Below are positions 23,561-34,800 of a stretch of 64,000 nucleotides of DNA, piece by piece. A model generated the notes under the pieces. It had not been told where the DNA came from, made no database searches, and worked only from the letters and a program-made list of their open reading frames with translations. A program made the translations under genes and the position numbers. The stretch is taken from the NCBI GenBank assembly GCA_020091685.1, contig CM034594.1, positions 38,505,267 to 38,569,266 of the forward strand, given 5' to 3'. Numbering within the stretch: the first letter of the stretch is position 1; every line of letters starts with the position of its first letter. This DNA is from Lutjanus erythropterus (lineage: Eukaryota; Chordata; Actinopteri; Lutjaniformes; Lutjanidae).

Positions 23561-25251
23561 ATTTTTAATTGTAGACATAGAAATGTTTCTTTTTTGATAG
23601 TTTTTCATACAGATTTGTATAAATAGTGATTTTAGTTAACGCGCAAATCTTATTTTGACAACCTCAGAGCAGAAGTCTTAGGGATCCCTTGTGATTTCAC
23701 AAAGTCTCTGAAACTCTATATTGTTTTTGGTATCAAAATCCTCCCTGGTTTTGAGGTCTCAACATAAGTAATCTGGCCCAAACATCTGAGGAAAATCAGC
23801 CCGAAACTCCTGTAGTGTGGTGCCTGGATTGGTTTCACAGTTTGTCTGAGGCTCTATTTGAAACCAAACAATATTTCTTGTATTACAGCTAAACAGTACA
23901 TGTAAATTATGTTTCTGAAAATATTTTAGCTGAGAAATAACCAGTGTGGCAGTATGTGTCAATTTCTTTTTTTCAGCTTTATCAAATAAGCAACGCACAA
24001 GACTTACAGGTGGTGCACTTCACTCTACAGTGGAAGTAAATGTCACATACAGCACCTTTAACTCCATTCATTCATGCTTTTAGTTATTGACTTGTTTTTT
24101 TTAATTTTACCTTTTTTGAGTTTGATTTATTGCAGGACTCTCGTGTTCATGTTAGCTAACTAAGCTGATAAAAGTGATCCAGGCTGGAAACAGGGGTAAA
24201 AAGAGGAGAATGGAATGCCCCAAAGGTCTCCAGCCAGAATCAAACCACAGACAATGTGTTATCTTAACCCTGAGGATACACCTCAAAGAAAAAAACTACA
24301 CAACAAGTCATAGTTGGCAGCAACACACCTCTTCTCTGGAAGAAGTTTAATATAGTGACAGAGGATGCCAATAAATTTACAGTCCAGGGTTTGTTATAAA
24401 CGATAGCAACGTGTTGACTGGTAGTCTTTCTTGTGGGCCACACCTGTGCAGAAGCATGTGCTTTGACAATACTTTTTTTTTCCCAGCACCTATTCAATGG
24501 ATCATGTGCTTTGTGATAAGTTGAACCCACACCTTAACCTGCCTGTGCCAGTAATTTAACAGTATGAAGCAACATGTTTGCCTCTGCACAGTCTATTTTA
24601 CAGTAAGTGATTTTATTAGATTCAGAATGATTGTAATGATTTTATCCAATAAAAAAATATTCATAAATCAGAAGCTGAGTGGAAGGTAAAGCCAGTGGAA
24701 ATCCAATTCCATATTTTATGTCATCAGAAACAGTGATTTATGGGTGTCCTTTGAAAACTCAGAGGAAAACATTCAAAAACCCCGAGGCAGGAAGATTTAT
24801 CACCGACTTCACTTTTTGGCTCAGGGTGAGGTTATATAAATTGAGGAATTACTTTGCTTGTCCCAGGGATATCTCATAATAAAAAATGTGCAGCTGTTTC
24901 CCCCAAATGATCACTGTTCTCGATAATATTCACAGTTACCATTTCATCACTGATTCAGGTCACTTTCGGGTTAAGAAATGAAAATTATGGGTGGTAAAGC
25001 TTTCCGGAGAGTTCTATAATTGCACATTCACATCTCATTAATAACACGCTTGCACAGGGTCAGTAACTTGGGACTTACAAGTGCTGACAATCCAGCCGTT
25101 CAGCAGAAAATGTGCTGCGGCGGTTTACACCCTGCTTGTCTTTCATCTCTTTAAAAGTCACAGAACACACACTGGGGCAGGACTGAAGTGGGAAAAAGGC
25201 CTAAAGTAATCAGAACGAGGCAAGAGAAGAGAAATGAAGATGTTGTCTTAC
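23561..25251. other. Gene-free stretch
   Basis: AT-rich sequence with possible further LINE decay up to about 24000. No exon is supported before the candidate at 25252-25292. Confidence 0.5.
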
Positions 25252-25292
25252 CTGTGATAAGTGACGTCCATCACGCCTCCGTTACCTTCCAT
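25252..25292 (-). CDS. Candidate remote 5' coding exon of foxn1
   Basis: On the minus strand an ATG in a strong context (G at -3, G at +4) opens MEGNGGVMDVTYH and ends with a strong donor (CACAG then GTAAGA) in phase 2. The foxn1 exon at 2892-2721 has a strong acceptor. Its only open frame through the acceptor needs two preceding bases, so joining the two gives an uninterrupted frame ([13 protein letters not shown]). Mammalian FOXN1 has extra N-terminal residues before the corresponding region and long 5' introns. The link, across 22 kb, is inference from phase and splice sites only; chance is a real alternative. Confidence 0.35.
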
Positions 25293-25854
25293 CGCTGTCA
25301 GAGACAATTTAACAAGAGTTTTGCCTTTGAATGATGCCGTCTTTCAGTCTTTACCAGAAGAATGGTCCCTAGATTAAACACAAACGTTTTTGATTTCATA
25401 GCTGCTCAGTCGTTTGACCTCTGTGCACTGTAGATTCACCAGTTTAAAATCCTGTTTGCTCGGGCCCCTCACTTACAGCAGATATACGGACCCCTGCCAA
25501 GGACTTCGATGACATCAGTTTCCTATAATTAATTTCCCTTAACTTGATTCATTTTGCTTTTCTCCCACATTGACCCTTTGAAGGGATTTGCCTTCTGTCC
25601 ATTTGGCTCCCTTTAAATCAATCGGGGACCCAGTGGTCCTAATCCTATGGATGTCAATGAGATTTGAGCCCGTCATTAAATTTAACCGTCTCGGTCAAAA
25701 ACTGCAGCATCTCTGTTTCAAACATGTGTTGAGCAGTTTTTTTTTTTTTTTTTTGTTTTGTTTGTTTCTCAGTCAGTGTGTGTTACAGTAACAGGATAAA
25801 ATTGACCGAGGCTTATAAGCGGAATCATAAATATTTTGGTAACTACGACGTCCA

Positions 25855-26172
25855 TGTCTATAATGTATTATAAACAAACTTATAAAGCATTATAATCTGC
25901 TTGTAGCACTGTATAATTCTATACAAATAAATGATTATAAATTATTATAAAGCATTTCATAATGACTTACACGTATCATAATACTTTCTTGCTGGTCACT
26001 CACTGACATTTTCTTTACAAGGATCATAGTGTGTTATTTCAGCCACATCACACAGGAGGTCTCAAAGACTTTGTCTGTTCTGAGGTAGTCAAATTAAATT
26101 TGCACATATTAATTAAAATCACAATTTATACAAAGGTCTCTGTACAAAACCATTTTAAAAAAGAAACATTTC

Positions 26173-26236
<64 letters not shown>

Positions 26237-26480
26237 CAGACTTGGGGGCGGGGACTCAGCATTCCTTAGAAAGCTTATAATGCACATTATAATGCATTAT
26301 AACAGTGAGAATAATGCATTGTAAAATGATGATATATCACAACTGTATGTAATATGTAATGTAATGTAATATGTAATGTAATAATAGACTATGATCCTTG
26401 CAAAAAAGCTTGTGACCAGCAATTCATTACAGTGTTATAAGCAAATGATTATAGGTATGTTTATGATGCATTAGAGACAT
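25855..26480. mobile_element. Foldback element split by a TG microsatellite
   Basis: The left arm (TATTATAAACAAACTTATAA, then TTGCTGGTCACTCACTGACA and ACAAGGATCATAGTGTGTTA) pairs in reverse complement with the right arm (TAACACTATGATCC-like to CTTGTGACCAGCAATT, then GATTATAGGTATGTTTATGA). Total about 625 bases with a TG array between the arms. Non-coding. Confidence 0.7.
26175..26232. repeat. (TG)n microsatellite
   Basis: About 28 uninterrupted GT units inside the foldback element. Confidence 0.95.
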
Positions 26481-26794
26481 AGAATGAAAAATCAGCCGGC
26501 GCAGATTTCAAAATGAAAATCCATGTGACAACATGTGCTGATGGTTAATTGGGGAGAGAAGGTGAAATTAGTGGTTGGTAACAAGTTTCGACTCTTGTTT
26601 TTTAGTTGTGCCACTGCACACAGAGTCCTGCAGCAGCATGACAGCCTGTAACCTTAAAACAGAGTCTGAAAACCACCACAAACCACGAAACTAACTGTGA
26701 TGGAGGAGGAGAGGGGTGATAGAAATGGAGGCTAGAGTGGCAGCAGCCCGGTCTAAACAATGCTCTGTGGTGTCATGGTTTTTGTTTTTTTTAT

Positions 26795-27056
26795 AAAGAC
26801 TGCAACAATTAATCAATTCTTAATGATTTATTGAAATTAATCTGCAACTATTTTGATAATCGGCTTGAGAATTTTTTAAAAAGTAAAAAGTCAAAGTTCT
26901 CAGATTCCAGCTTCTCCATGACAGTAAACTGAATATCTTTGGGTTGTGGACAAAACAAGACATCTGAGGACGTCATCCTGGACTTTTAGAAACACCGATT
27001 GACATTTTCCCCCCATTTTCAACTGACAAAATTCTGAGTCGGCTACAGCCCTACAA
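26795..27056 (+). mobile_element. Interspersed repeat, first of two copies
   Basis: TGCAACAATTAATCAATTC, AAACTGAATATCTTTGGGTT, GACATCTGAGGACGTCATC and ACACCGATTGACATTTTC match, in the same order, 56075-56400. This is a common teleost non-autonomous repeat. Confidence 0.7.
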
Positions 27057-27770
27057 ATTAGTTTGAATAACTTCAGTATTTTCAAAACTACATGCAGTAC
27101 AGTGTGTATAATTTGCTAACAAACTGAGAAAGCAGGAATGATTATAGATCTTTTTCACAGCAGCCATATTAATACAAAATAGTAGGGTAAACATAAGTGT
27201 TACTAACCATACTACGGAGCTAATTAAATCCATATCCCTTCAGTTTAGTGTAGCAGAGTCTTTCCAATGAGCCAACAAGCACAACAGCAGCATCCTGACT
27301 CTGTTTGACCTGAGCGGAGCCTCGATTAGCATCACTGGTAACGCCTGACTTTATCCTGCCATTTCATGTCAAACTGGCTGCTGTGAAAAAGGTCTGCTGT
27401 TCTTGACTCTCTCCAGCCCACAAATATGAAGAGTCTCTCCACTCTCAGAACCATCCAACATGCTGACTTCATGTATCTGCCCAAAACAGTAATAAGACGA
27501 TAAGATGACACATGAAGATTGAAAAAACAAACGATTGGTGTTTTTTTTTTTAAGTTGTTTAAACTTACGTTTATTACATTAGGACAGTGCAACACTGCTT
27601 ATAACAGGTGTAATAAGAACTCACAGTATCAAAGTTTTGCCGCAGTATACTTCTCTCTGGAATCCAGACTGGAATCTGGTTACATAAACACTAGTTTTTA
27701 AATATCATGTCTTATAACTGACAAAAATGTATTTTTATAGAAATTATATTGCTGATTCTGACTAAAAGCA

Positions 27771-28588
27771 TTAAAGGGATGGTTCAGATTTTTTTAAAGT
27801 GGAGTTGTGTGAGGTATTTCTCAATAGTCAGTGGATTACCTACAGTAGATGGCAGTTGACACGCCTCCAGTTTGGAGAGGCTGAGTACCAGCATGTAAGC
27901 TAAGCAATGTACTGCTGTGGACTGCTGTGGTCAGGGTATTTTAGCCACCTAAAAAAGGCACATTTAAAAAATTCATTATCAGTTTAAGTGTACACTATAT
28001 TTATAATATTTTCACTGCTTTACCTTGCCACCAGGCAGCCTTTTCTGACAGGAAGTCCCAGTTGTATTAGCCGAATATTGCTCTCTCTGGCTAAACTAGA
28101 CTCCATTGGCAAAATTACTAATTTTTGGTGCCTTGGAACTAACCTTTAAAAACACCAAAGTCACACAATGTCAGAAACGATCTAACTAATCGTGGCAACA
28201 GTAGACAAGTAACTTCAGTGTTCTGCAGGGTAAAATTACTGATTCACTGATTGTAGTCTGCTTGAGCGAGAGAGAGAGAGAGAGAGAGAGAGATGTTTGG
28301 CTTATGTAACAATAGTTTCCGGTTGGTAAAGGCTGTCTGATGGCATGGTGAAGCAGTGAAGATATTCTAAATATGGTGCACACTTAAACCGATATTGATT
28401 TTTTCAAGTTTAAGCTTTTTTAAGTGACTAAAATATGTTTTGTTTCTGACCCTGTCCACAGCAGTGGATTGCTTAGATTCCTGTCTGCTTCACCAACCTG
28501 CCAACCACCATCTGCTCCAGGTAACACACTGAATATTGATTACTAACTCGTACAACCTCACTTCAGATAATCCAAACTGTCCAATGAA
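27771..28588. mobile_element. TTAA-ended foldback element, copy 1
   Basis: Starts TTAAAGGGATGGTTC and ends AATCCAAACTGTCC. Long imperfect inverted arms: GTACTGCTGTGG..TTTTAGCCACCTAAAAAAG on the left against CTTTTTTAAGTGACTAAAAT..CCACAGCAGTGGATT on the right. A GA array lies in its right half at 28267-28292. It lies just beyond the slc13a2 stop codon. Related to 32534-33319. Confidence 0.75.
28267..28292. repeat. (GA)n microsatellite
   Basis: About thirteen AG units inside the foldback element. Confidence 0.9.
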
Positions 28589-28893
28589 ATTCTGATCTAC
28601 TGTTGACTGACCAGAAGATGATCTAAATGAATTGAACTCCGGTGTTCCTGGTCAGTGTGTCCAGCTGATTTCTGAAGACATCACAATGTGAGACAGGATA
28701 TGAGACAAACAGACCAGTGTCAGCACTAAAGGACAGGCATCGGTGCACATCAGGCTGTACTGGTTGGTACATTCAGGGGAGCTTTAAATAAATATACTAA
28801 GTCACCTGACAGCCCAGTCCTACAGCAATGACAATCTGATAAACAAGGAGATATTCTTCATCTCCCCCAGTTTCTCTCCATTTCAGTTCATAT

Positions 28894-31800
28894 TTAAGGA
28901 GTGCTGGTGGCATTAGCCCAACTGGGAAAGGTGTTTAGCTGGAACATGGCCACTCCCCATGTGTTGATGGCAATGTTGATGGTTATGACGCCAAGAAAGT
29001 TCAGAATGAATCCGGCTTTGGCCTGAAACAAGCAGAAAAGTAATCCAAGATAAACATAATTATATTTGGACCTCCATGTTTTGTCAGAGTGGATCTTATA
29101 CCAATCTAATAATATTAATTCTAATTTGTTGACATACTGAGGCATGTACACATTGCATTTGCTGCCTGAGCTCAGTCATATTCTCTTATTATTGTTATTC
29201 AGGATATTGTGTGTGTGTAGGTAGATAATAATGATCAGACACAGGGATTAATATAAGCTGCTTATCTAAAAACTGGATATGAGCCTTTATCCAAAAATCT
29301 GTGTGCATGTGATAGGGTCTCTATCTTTTCTGAAAGTTTTTACCATGTCCATGACTTTAAGGTTGCCGTAGGAGAAGGCGATGGCGTTCGGCGGAGTGGC
29401 TACAGGCAGCATGAAAGCCAGCGAGGCAGAGATGGTGCAGGGGAGCATGACATACAGTGGGTGAATCTTGATGGCAGTGGCCTGGATTAAAAAAAAATAA
29501 ATAAATAAAAAGATATTCACACACACACACACGCTGAACAGGCCGGTCTAAATCTGTCAGGGCCCCATCATGGGGGCTGCTGTTGATTGCAATGCAGCTG
29601 GTTGATGTCAGAGACAGAGACAGAGTTGTCATATGTGGTCCATTAAAGAGATAGTTCACCCAAAAATGAAATTTCACTCAATATCTACTCACCCCTGTAC
29701 TGATGTGAGGATGGGTGAAGATCTCCAGTTCACAAAACACTCCTGAAGCTTCAGTGGAAAACAGCGTTGCAAAAAGACGCCATTTACACCATGTTTTTAG
29801 CCTAAATATTAACTGTAGCCTCTCAGGCTACATTTTACTTCTTTTGCTGAAAGTTTGTGAAGTCAACTGTGCGTATGACAAGTCATTATTTCTGAGCACA
29901 TCTCTCTCTGTTGTCTGAGTTGCTTCCAGGTAGCATGTAAACACAGATGTGAAGGTATGGCGGGATCTCATATATCCTGTGTAGCACCACTTGGGTGAGA
30001 GCCTGTGTACCTGCTTCAGGCCTGAGAGGCTACAGGTGACATTTAGGCTAAAAACATGGTGTAAATGGCGTCTTTTTGGGTCAAATTTTAATGTCGCAGC
30101 TTACAGACACTTGGATTACATCACATGAGCATTATGGAGACATTTTGTGGGGTTTTTTTGTGTTCTTTTTTTACATTTTAAAACTGGTTACCATTCACTT
30201 CAATTGTACTGGATTTGGCTGCAACGCTGTTTTCCGCTGAAGCTCCAGGAGTGTTTTGTGAACTGGAGATCTTCACCCATCCTCACATCAGCACAGGGGT
30301 GAGTAGATATTGAGTGAAATTTCATTTTTGGGTGAACTATCGCTATAAGTGTAAGATATAATTATAATATTTTCACTGTTTTATCTTGCCCTCAGACAGC
30401 CTTTTCTGATGGGAAATATCACATTCTCTCCAAAGCCACCAGACTCCATTGACAAAATCAGTCATTTTACCTCACAGAACATAAGAGCTGTTGGTCTACC
30501 TCTGCCTCAGTTGGTTAGTTTGTCTGTGTTATTGTGTGAAGAAACAGTTTCACATTTTGGGAAATAGGGTTATTTGCTTTCTTGCAGACTGAAATAAGAA
30601 CTGACTGTAAAACTCTCACAAGTGTGTTAAGGTATGTGCAATCATCTCAGCTTAGCAAAAAGCCTGGCGAGCCTGCCAACACCTCTAAAACTCACTAAAT
30701 AACATGTTGTATCTCCATAAACAAAGAGAATTGTTTTGGGTTTTTTTTAAATTATATCTATATATATGAAGTTCTGTCTCACCATGGAGGCCAGTATTGG
30801 CAGGAAGAGAGTGGTGGTGGCAGTGTTGCTGGAACATTCAGTGAACATGGCCACCAGCAGACACAGCAGGATGGAGATGGCGAATGGAGGGATGCTCTGC
30901 AGCGGTATGAGACTTTCTCCCAGCCACAGAGAGAGCCCCGATTTCTTTATGCAGGGTGAGAAAACACGCATCAACATCCAAATATTTATGGAAAAGACCG
31001 CCTTCAGAGAAATGTGAGCTCGATGATCGGCAGCATTACCTCACTTCCATGAGCCAGTGCAAAACCTCCTCCCAGAAGCAAAAGGATGTTCCAAGGCATC
31101 TTTTCATGGACGATGTCCCAGCTAAGCAGAGGTGAGGGGGCTTCAGCAGGGGCCCCTATTGGACAAAGGAGACAAAGACGGCAAAATCCCAACCTTTAGA
31201 GCTGATTATTTTCAGCTATTGATTAGGACAGTCATAAATACTGATATCTAACCTAACTGTAGAAAAACATAGCAGCTTTTATTGACTACAGATAAGATTT
31301 TGTGAGTAGAAACACACTCCATAAAGATGAAAAGAAATGTGATGAACTGATTAGCTATCAAACTGTAACTTGATTCATTCTTTTAAACTATTTTTTTCCT
31401 TTTCCCAAGGTGAGAAATGGACCTCAAAGTCTCCGTCTAACCTTTAAAACAAAAAGTGCGTTAATCATTGTGTCACTCCTCTGTGTACAAAACACACTGT
31501 TTTCCACTTTTCCAGGAGTCGCAAAGACCTCGTGGCTTATAGGCAGGAGCAGGACACGCTTAACTTAAGTTACAGAGAGAGAAAAAAAATATTCATTGAT
31601 GCAAAAGTGATTTGTCTAAAGAACAGCACAGCGTGAATGGTTGTGCAGGCTTGACCTTGGTACTATCAGGCTACAACTCAGGAAGCATTGGGGATAACGT
31701 TGAGTAGAAAGCACTGAATCAGCGGGATGAGTTGTCAAGGGCAGTAAAAGTTATTGACTGTATCTTTGTAATTGTATGCAGATAGAGAGGACAGAAGTGA

Positions 31801-34800
31801 TCATAAAACCTCACTACTATCATCATGTAACAGACCTGCCGTGACATGCCGAATAAAAACCTCCCACTGTGTTGTTTTGCACAGATGGAGCAAAAAAGAG
31901 ATCAAGTTCTTGTGTTCTTGTGTTATTTCTCTAAAAACATGTTGACTTTTGCTTTTTGCATGCAATTTTATGATTTGTTGCTTAATCTCAAAATGTGATC
32001 CTCAAAAGCTGCGCAGCCATTTTGTTTATACATCTTTAATTACTCTTGCATGATTAATTATTATATACATTTATTTAATTTTTCAGCGTTATTATTTATA
32101 TACACTGCTATACCTATTTTACTACATATTTCTTGTTTTTCTACTTTTTGTTTTACATATGGATGTTATATTTTGTAGTGTTTTGCACATATTCGTATTT
32201 CTATTTTTTATAATTTATCTATGCTTGTATGTATACATTTCTTTTCTTTAATGGGAGCAGCTGTAATGTAGCCCAGTTTCCCCACAGGGATTAATAAAAT
32301 ATTTCTGATTCTGATTTTATAACAAAACATCTACTAATGCACCTGTTGAACACACAAAATGATCAGAAACACACCAGCTGACATACCGTCATCGGACTTC
32401 CCCCAGCACCTCGGCAAGTTGGACGGGATGCAGAAGAAGAGTGCCGACATTAATATGGCCACGGTGCCATCTGTGACGTACCTGATGGGAAAAAGATATT
32501 GAAAATATCTGTATTTCTGATGCGGCACCTGTATTAAAGGGATAGTTCCAATTATTAGAAGTGGAGTGAGGCACTTATCTATAGTCAGTGTAGATGGAGG
32601 CTGGCACGCTCCCAGTGTGGAGAAGCACAGAGGAGCAGTAGAATGGAAGCTAAGTGAAGTAGACGGCGTCACCAACAAAATATATTTTTGACACTTAAAA
32701 ATGGTCCATTTAAGAAAAATTAATATCATTTTAAGTGTGTGCTACATTAATAATTTTAGCACTTTACCAATAGAAAATCACCGTTGTATAAGCAAAATAT
32801 TGCTCTCTCTTGCTCAACCAAATTCTATTCACAAAAACAGTAATTTTACCTCACAGAAAACGGGAGTTGCTCATCTACTGCTGCCTCAATCAGTTTGTTT
32901 TTTTCCGTTTTTGTGTGACTATGATGTATTAAAAGGCTAGATTAGATTCCCCTAAATCACACAATAACACAAATGAACTAACTAGTTGAGGCAACGGAAG
33001 ACCAGCAACTCCTGTGTTTAGATAAAATTACTGATTTTACCAATGGAATTTGGTTGCTTTGGAGAGAGTTATATTTGTCGTATATAGCAGCGTTTTTCTG
33101 TCAGAAGAGACTGTCTGACAGCAAGGTAAAGCAGTGAAAATATTCTAAACATAGCATAAACTTCAACTTAGATGGTTCTTTTTAAGTGGCCAAAATGAAA
33201 TACATTTTGTTGCTGATCCTTGCCACAGCAGTACATTGTGTAGCTTCTGTGCTGGTGCATTGACTATTGATAAGTTCCTCATACAATCACAATTAAAATA
33301 ATCCAAACTATCCCTTCAATTTACGCTGGACAGCACATTACAGGGCCAGGTTATCAATTTAAACAGTTATAGACTGGCCAACACTCAGCACCATGGAGCC
33401 CAAACTTTAGTGTTTGATATGCACTCAATAACAAACCCTTCCTTGTTTTCTCCTTTTAGACCGGGCCATTCTCTTCACTTTTTTGTACTCACGGTCTGTC
33501 TTTGTTGAAGAGCACAGTGGCCCAGCCGGGTATGAACCCAGGCTCCCTGGTGAACCACAGAAGAACCAGCAACGTGAAGATAACCAGCACACAGGCCTCA
33601 GCGAAGCTCATCCTGCCCAACTTTTTGTACTCGTCTTTGATTACCTGGTATGCCTCCCTGTCGCCATCTCCCTTTGTGCCACATCCGAAGGACTTTCTCA
33701 AGCTGGAATAACACAATGTGAAAGACAATATCACTGTTTTTATGATGTGGATGCTTTGGTCGTAACAATAAAATATCAGAACAGAGAATTAAACGTACTT
33801 GAAGCCCAAAAACATAAACTGCAGCCACAACCAAGACAGGGCCAGCATTAGCACCATATTGGGGAACGAGAAACCAAACCAGCTGGCGAAGTTGATTATG
33901 CCACCATTATCCGGAAAGAGTCTGTGGATGATGAGAAAAGAAACATAAGAATCCAAACACATGGCTAGAAACTCATGTGATTTGATTAGCAAATCTACAA
34001 GTGCCAGCAAGATTTATTTTGTTTTCGTTATTTTTCTTGTTTTGGTCGTCCTACTGTGTTGCTCAATCTGCTTGGCAAGGCTTTAAAATGAAGGGCACTT
34101 GGCAGTTTGAACGTGCCAACACTGATCTGCACATCATTACTGATGAAACTAGAGACTTGTTTAATCCTGTTAATCTGGACTTTCTATGCAAGGTGTGTAT
34201 ACTGTTACCAAACACCTACAATGCAATTTTATGAAAACTATTTGGAATGTTGCCCAAAGCAATACCCTCCTGTTGTTAAAGGTACTATCTGAGGCAGTTT
34301 ACATGTATTAATCACTTTTTATTGCCATTATGTGAACGGGTTATGACATGTGTGTAAGAGGTACAGGTGTGAATGGGTGGAGTATGGCATAAATGGAATA
34401 TATTATACATAAGCAGGGGACACTGGCACAAATCTGATTAGCCACCCCGACCCTGACCCCACCCCCAACCAAAACAATACATGAAACAGTATTTACAGAA
34501 AATGAGTGAATGAATATAAAATCATTTTAAAAAATCCATATTATATATATTTTCCATGATGGAATACTGAGGATAGAGGTCGAATGGAGATATAATTTAT
34601 TTTTGAGATCTTAAAGTGAAGTAGCTTTACATTATCTTTGAGTGTTGGCTCTCTATGTGTTGTGTTGTGATTGGCTAGACTCTTTATCTTTTAATTTAAT
34701 AAAATAATTTAATGTTAGTAATCAAAGTAGAAATGTTGATATGTGCATATGCATGTACATACGTGCATGCACACATACTTCATACCACCCCTGCATAAGT

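Larger units (their letters stand above)
29482..30782 (-). other. slc13a2: slc13a2 intron 11, largely repeat
   Basis: Holds a short AC array at about 29518-29532, the complete foldback element at 29643-30349 and a partial element at 30360-30560. Confidence 0.8.

Noticed and set aside
23759..23998. 79-codon minus-strand frame upstream of the LINE
   Set aside because: It is in a different frame from the LINE protein and lacks recognisable motifs; it could be decayed LINE but cannot be supported.
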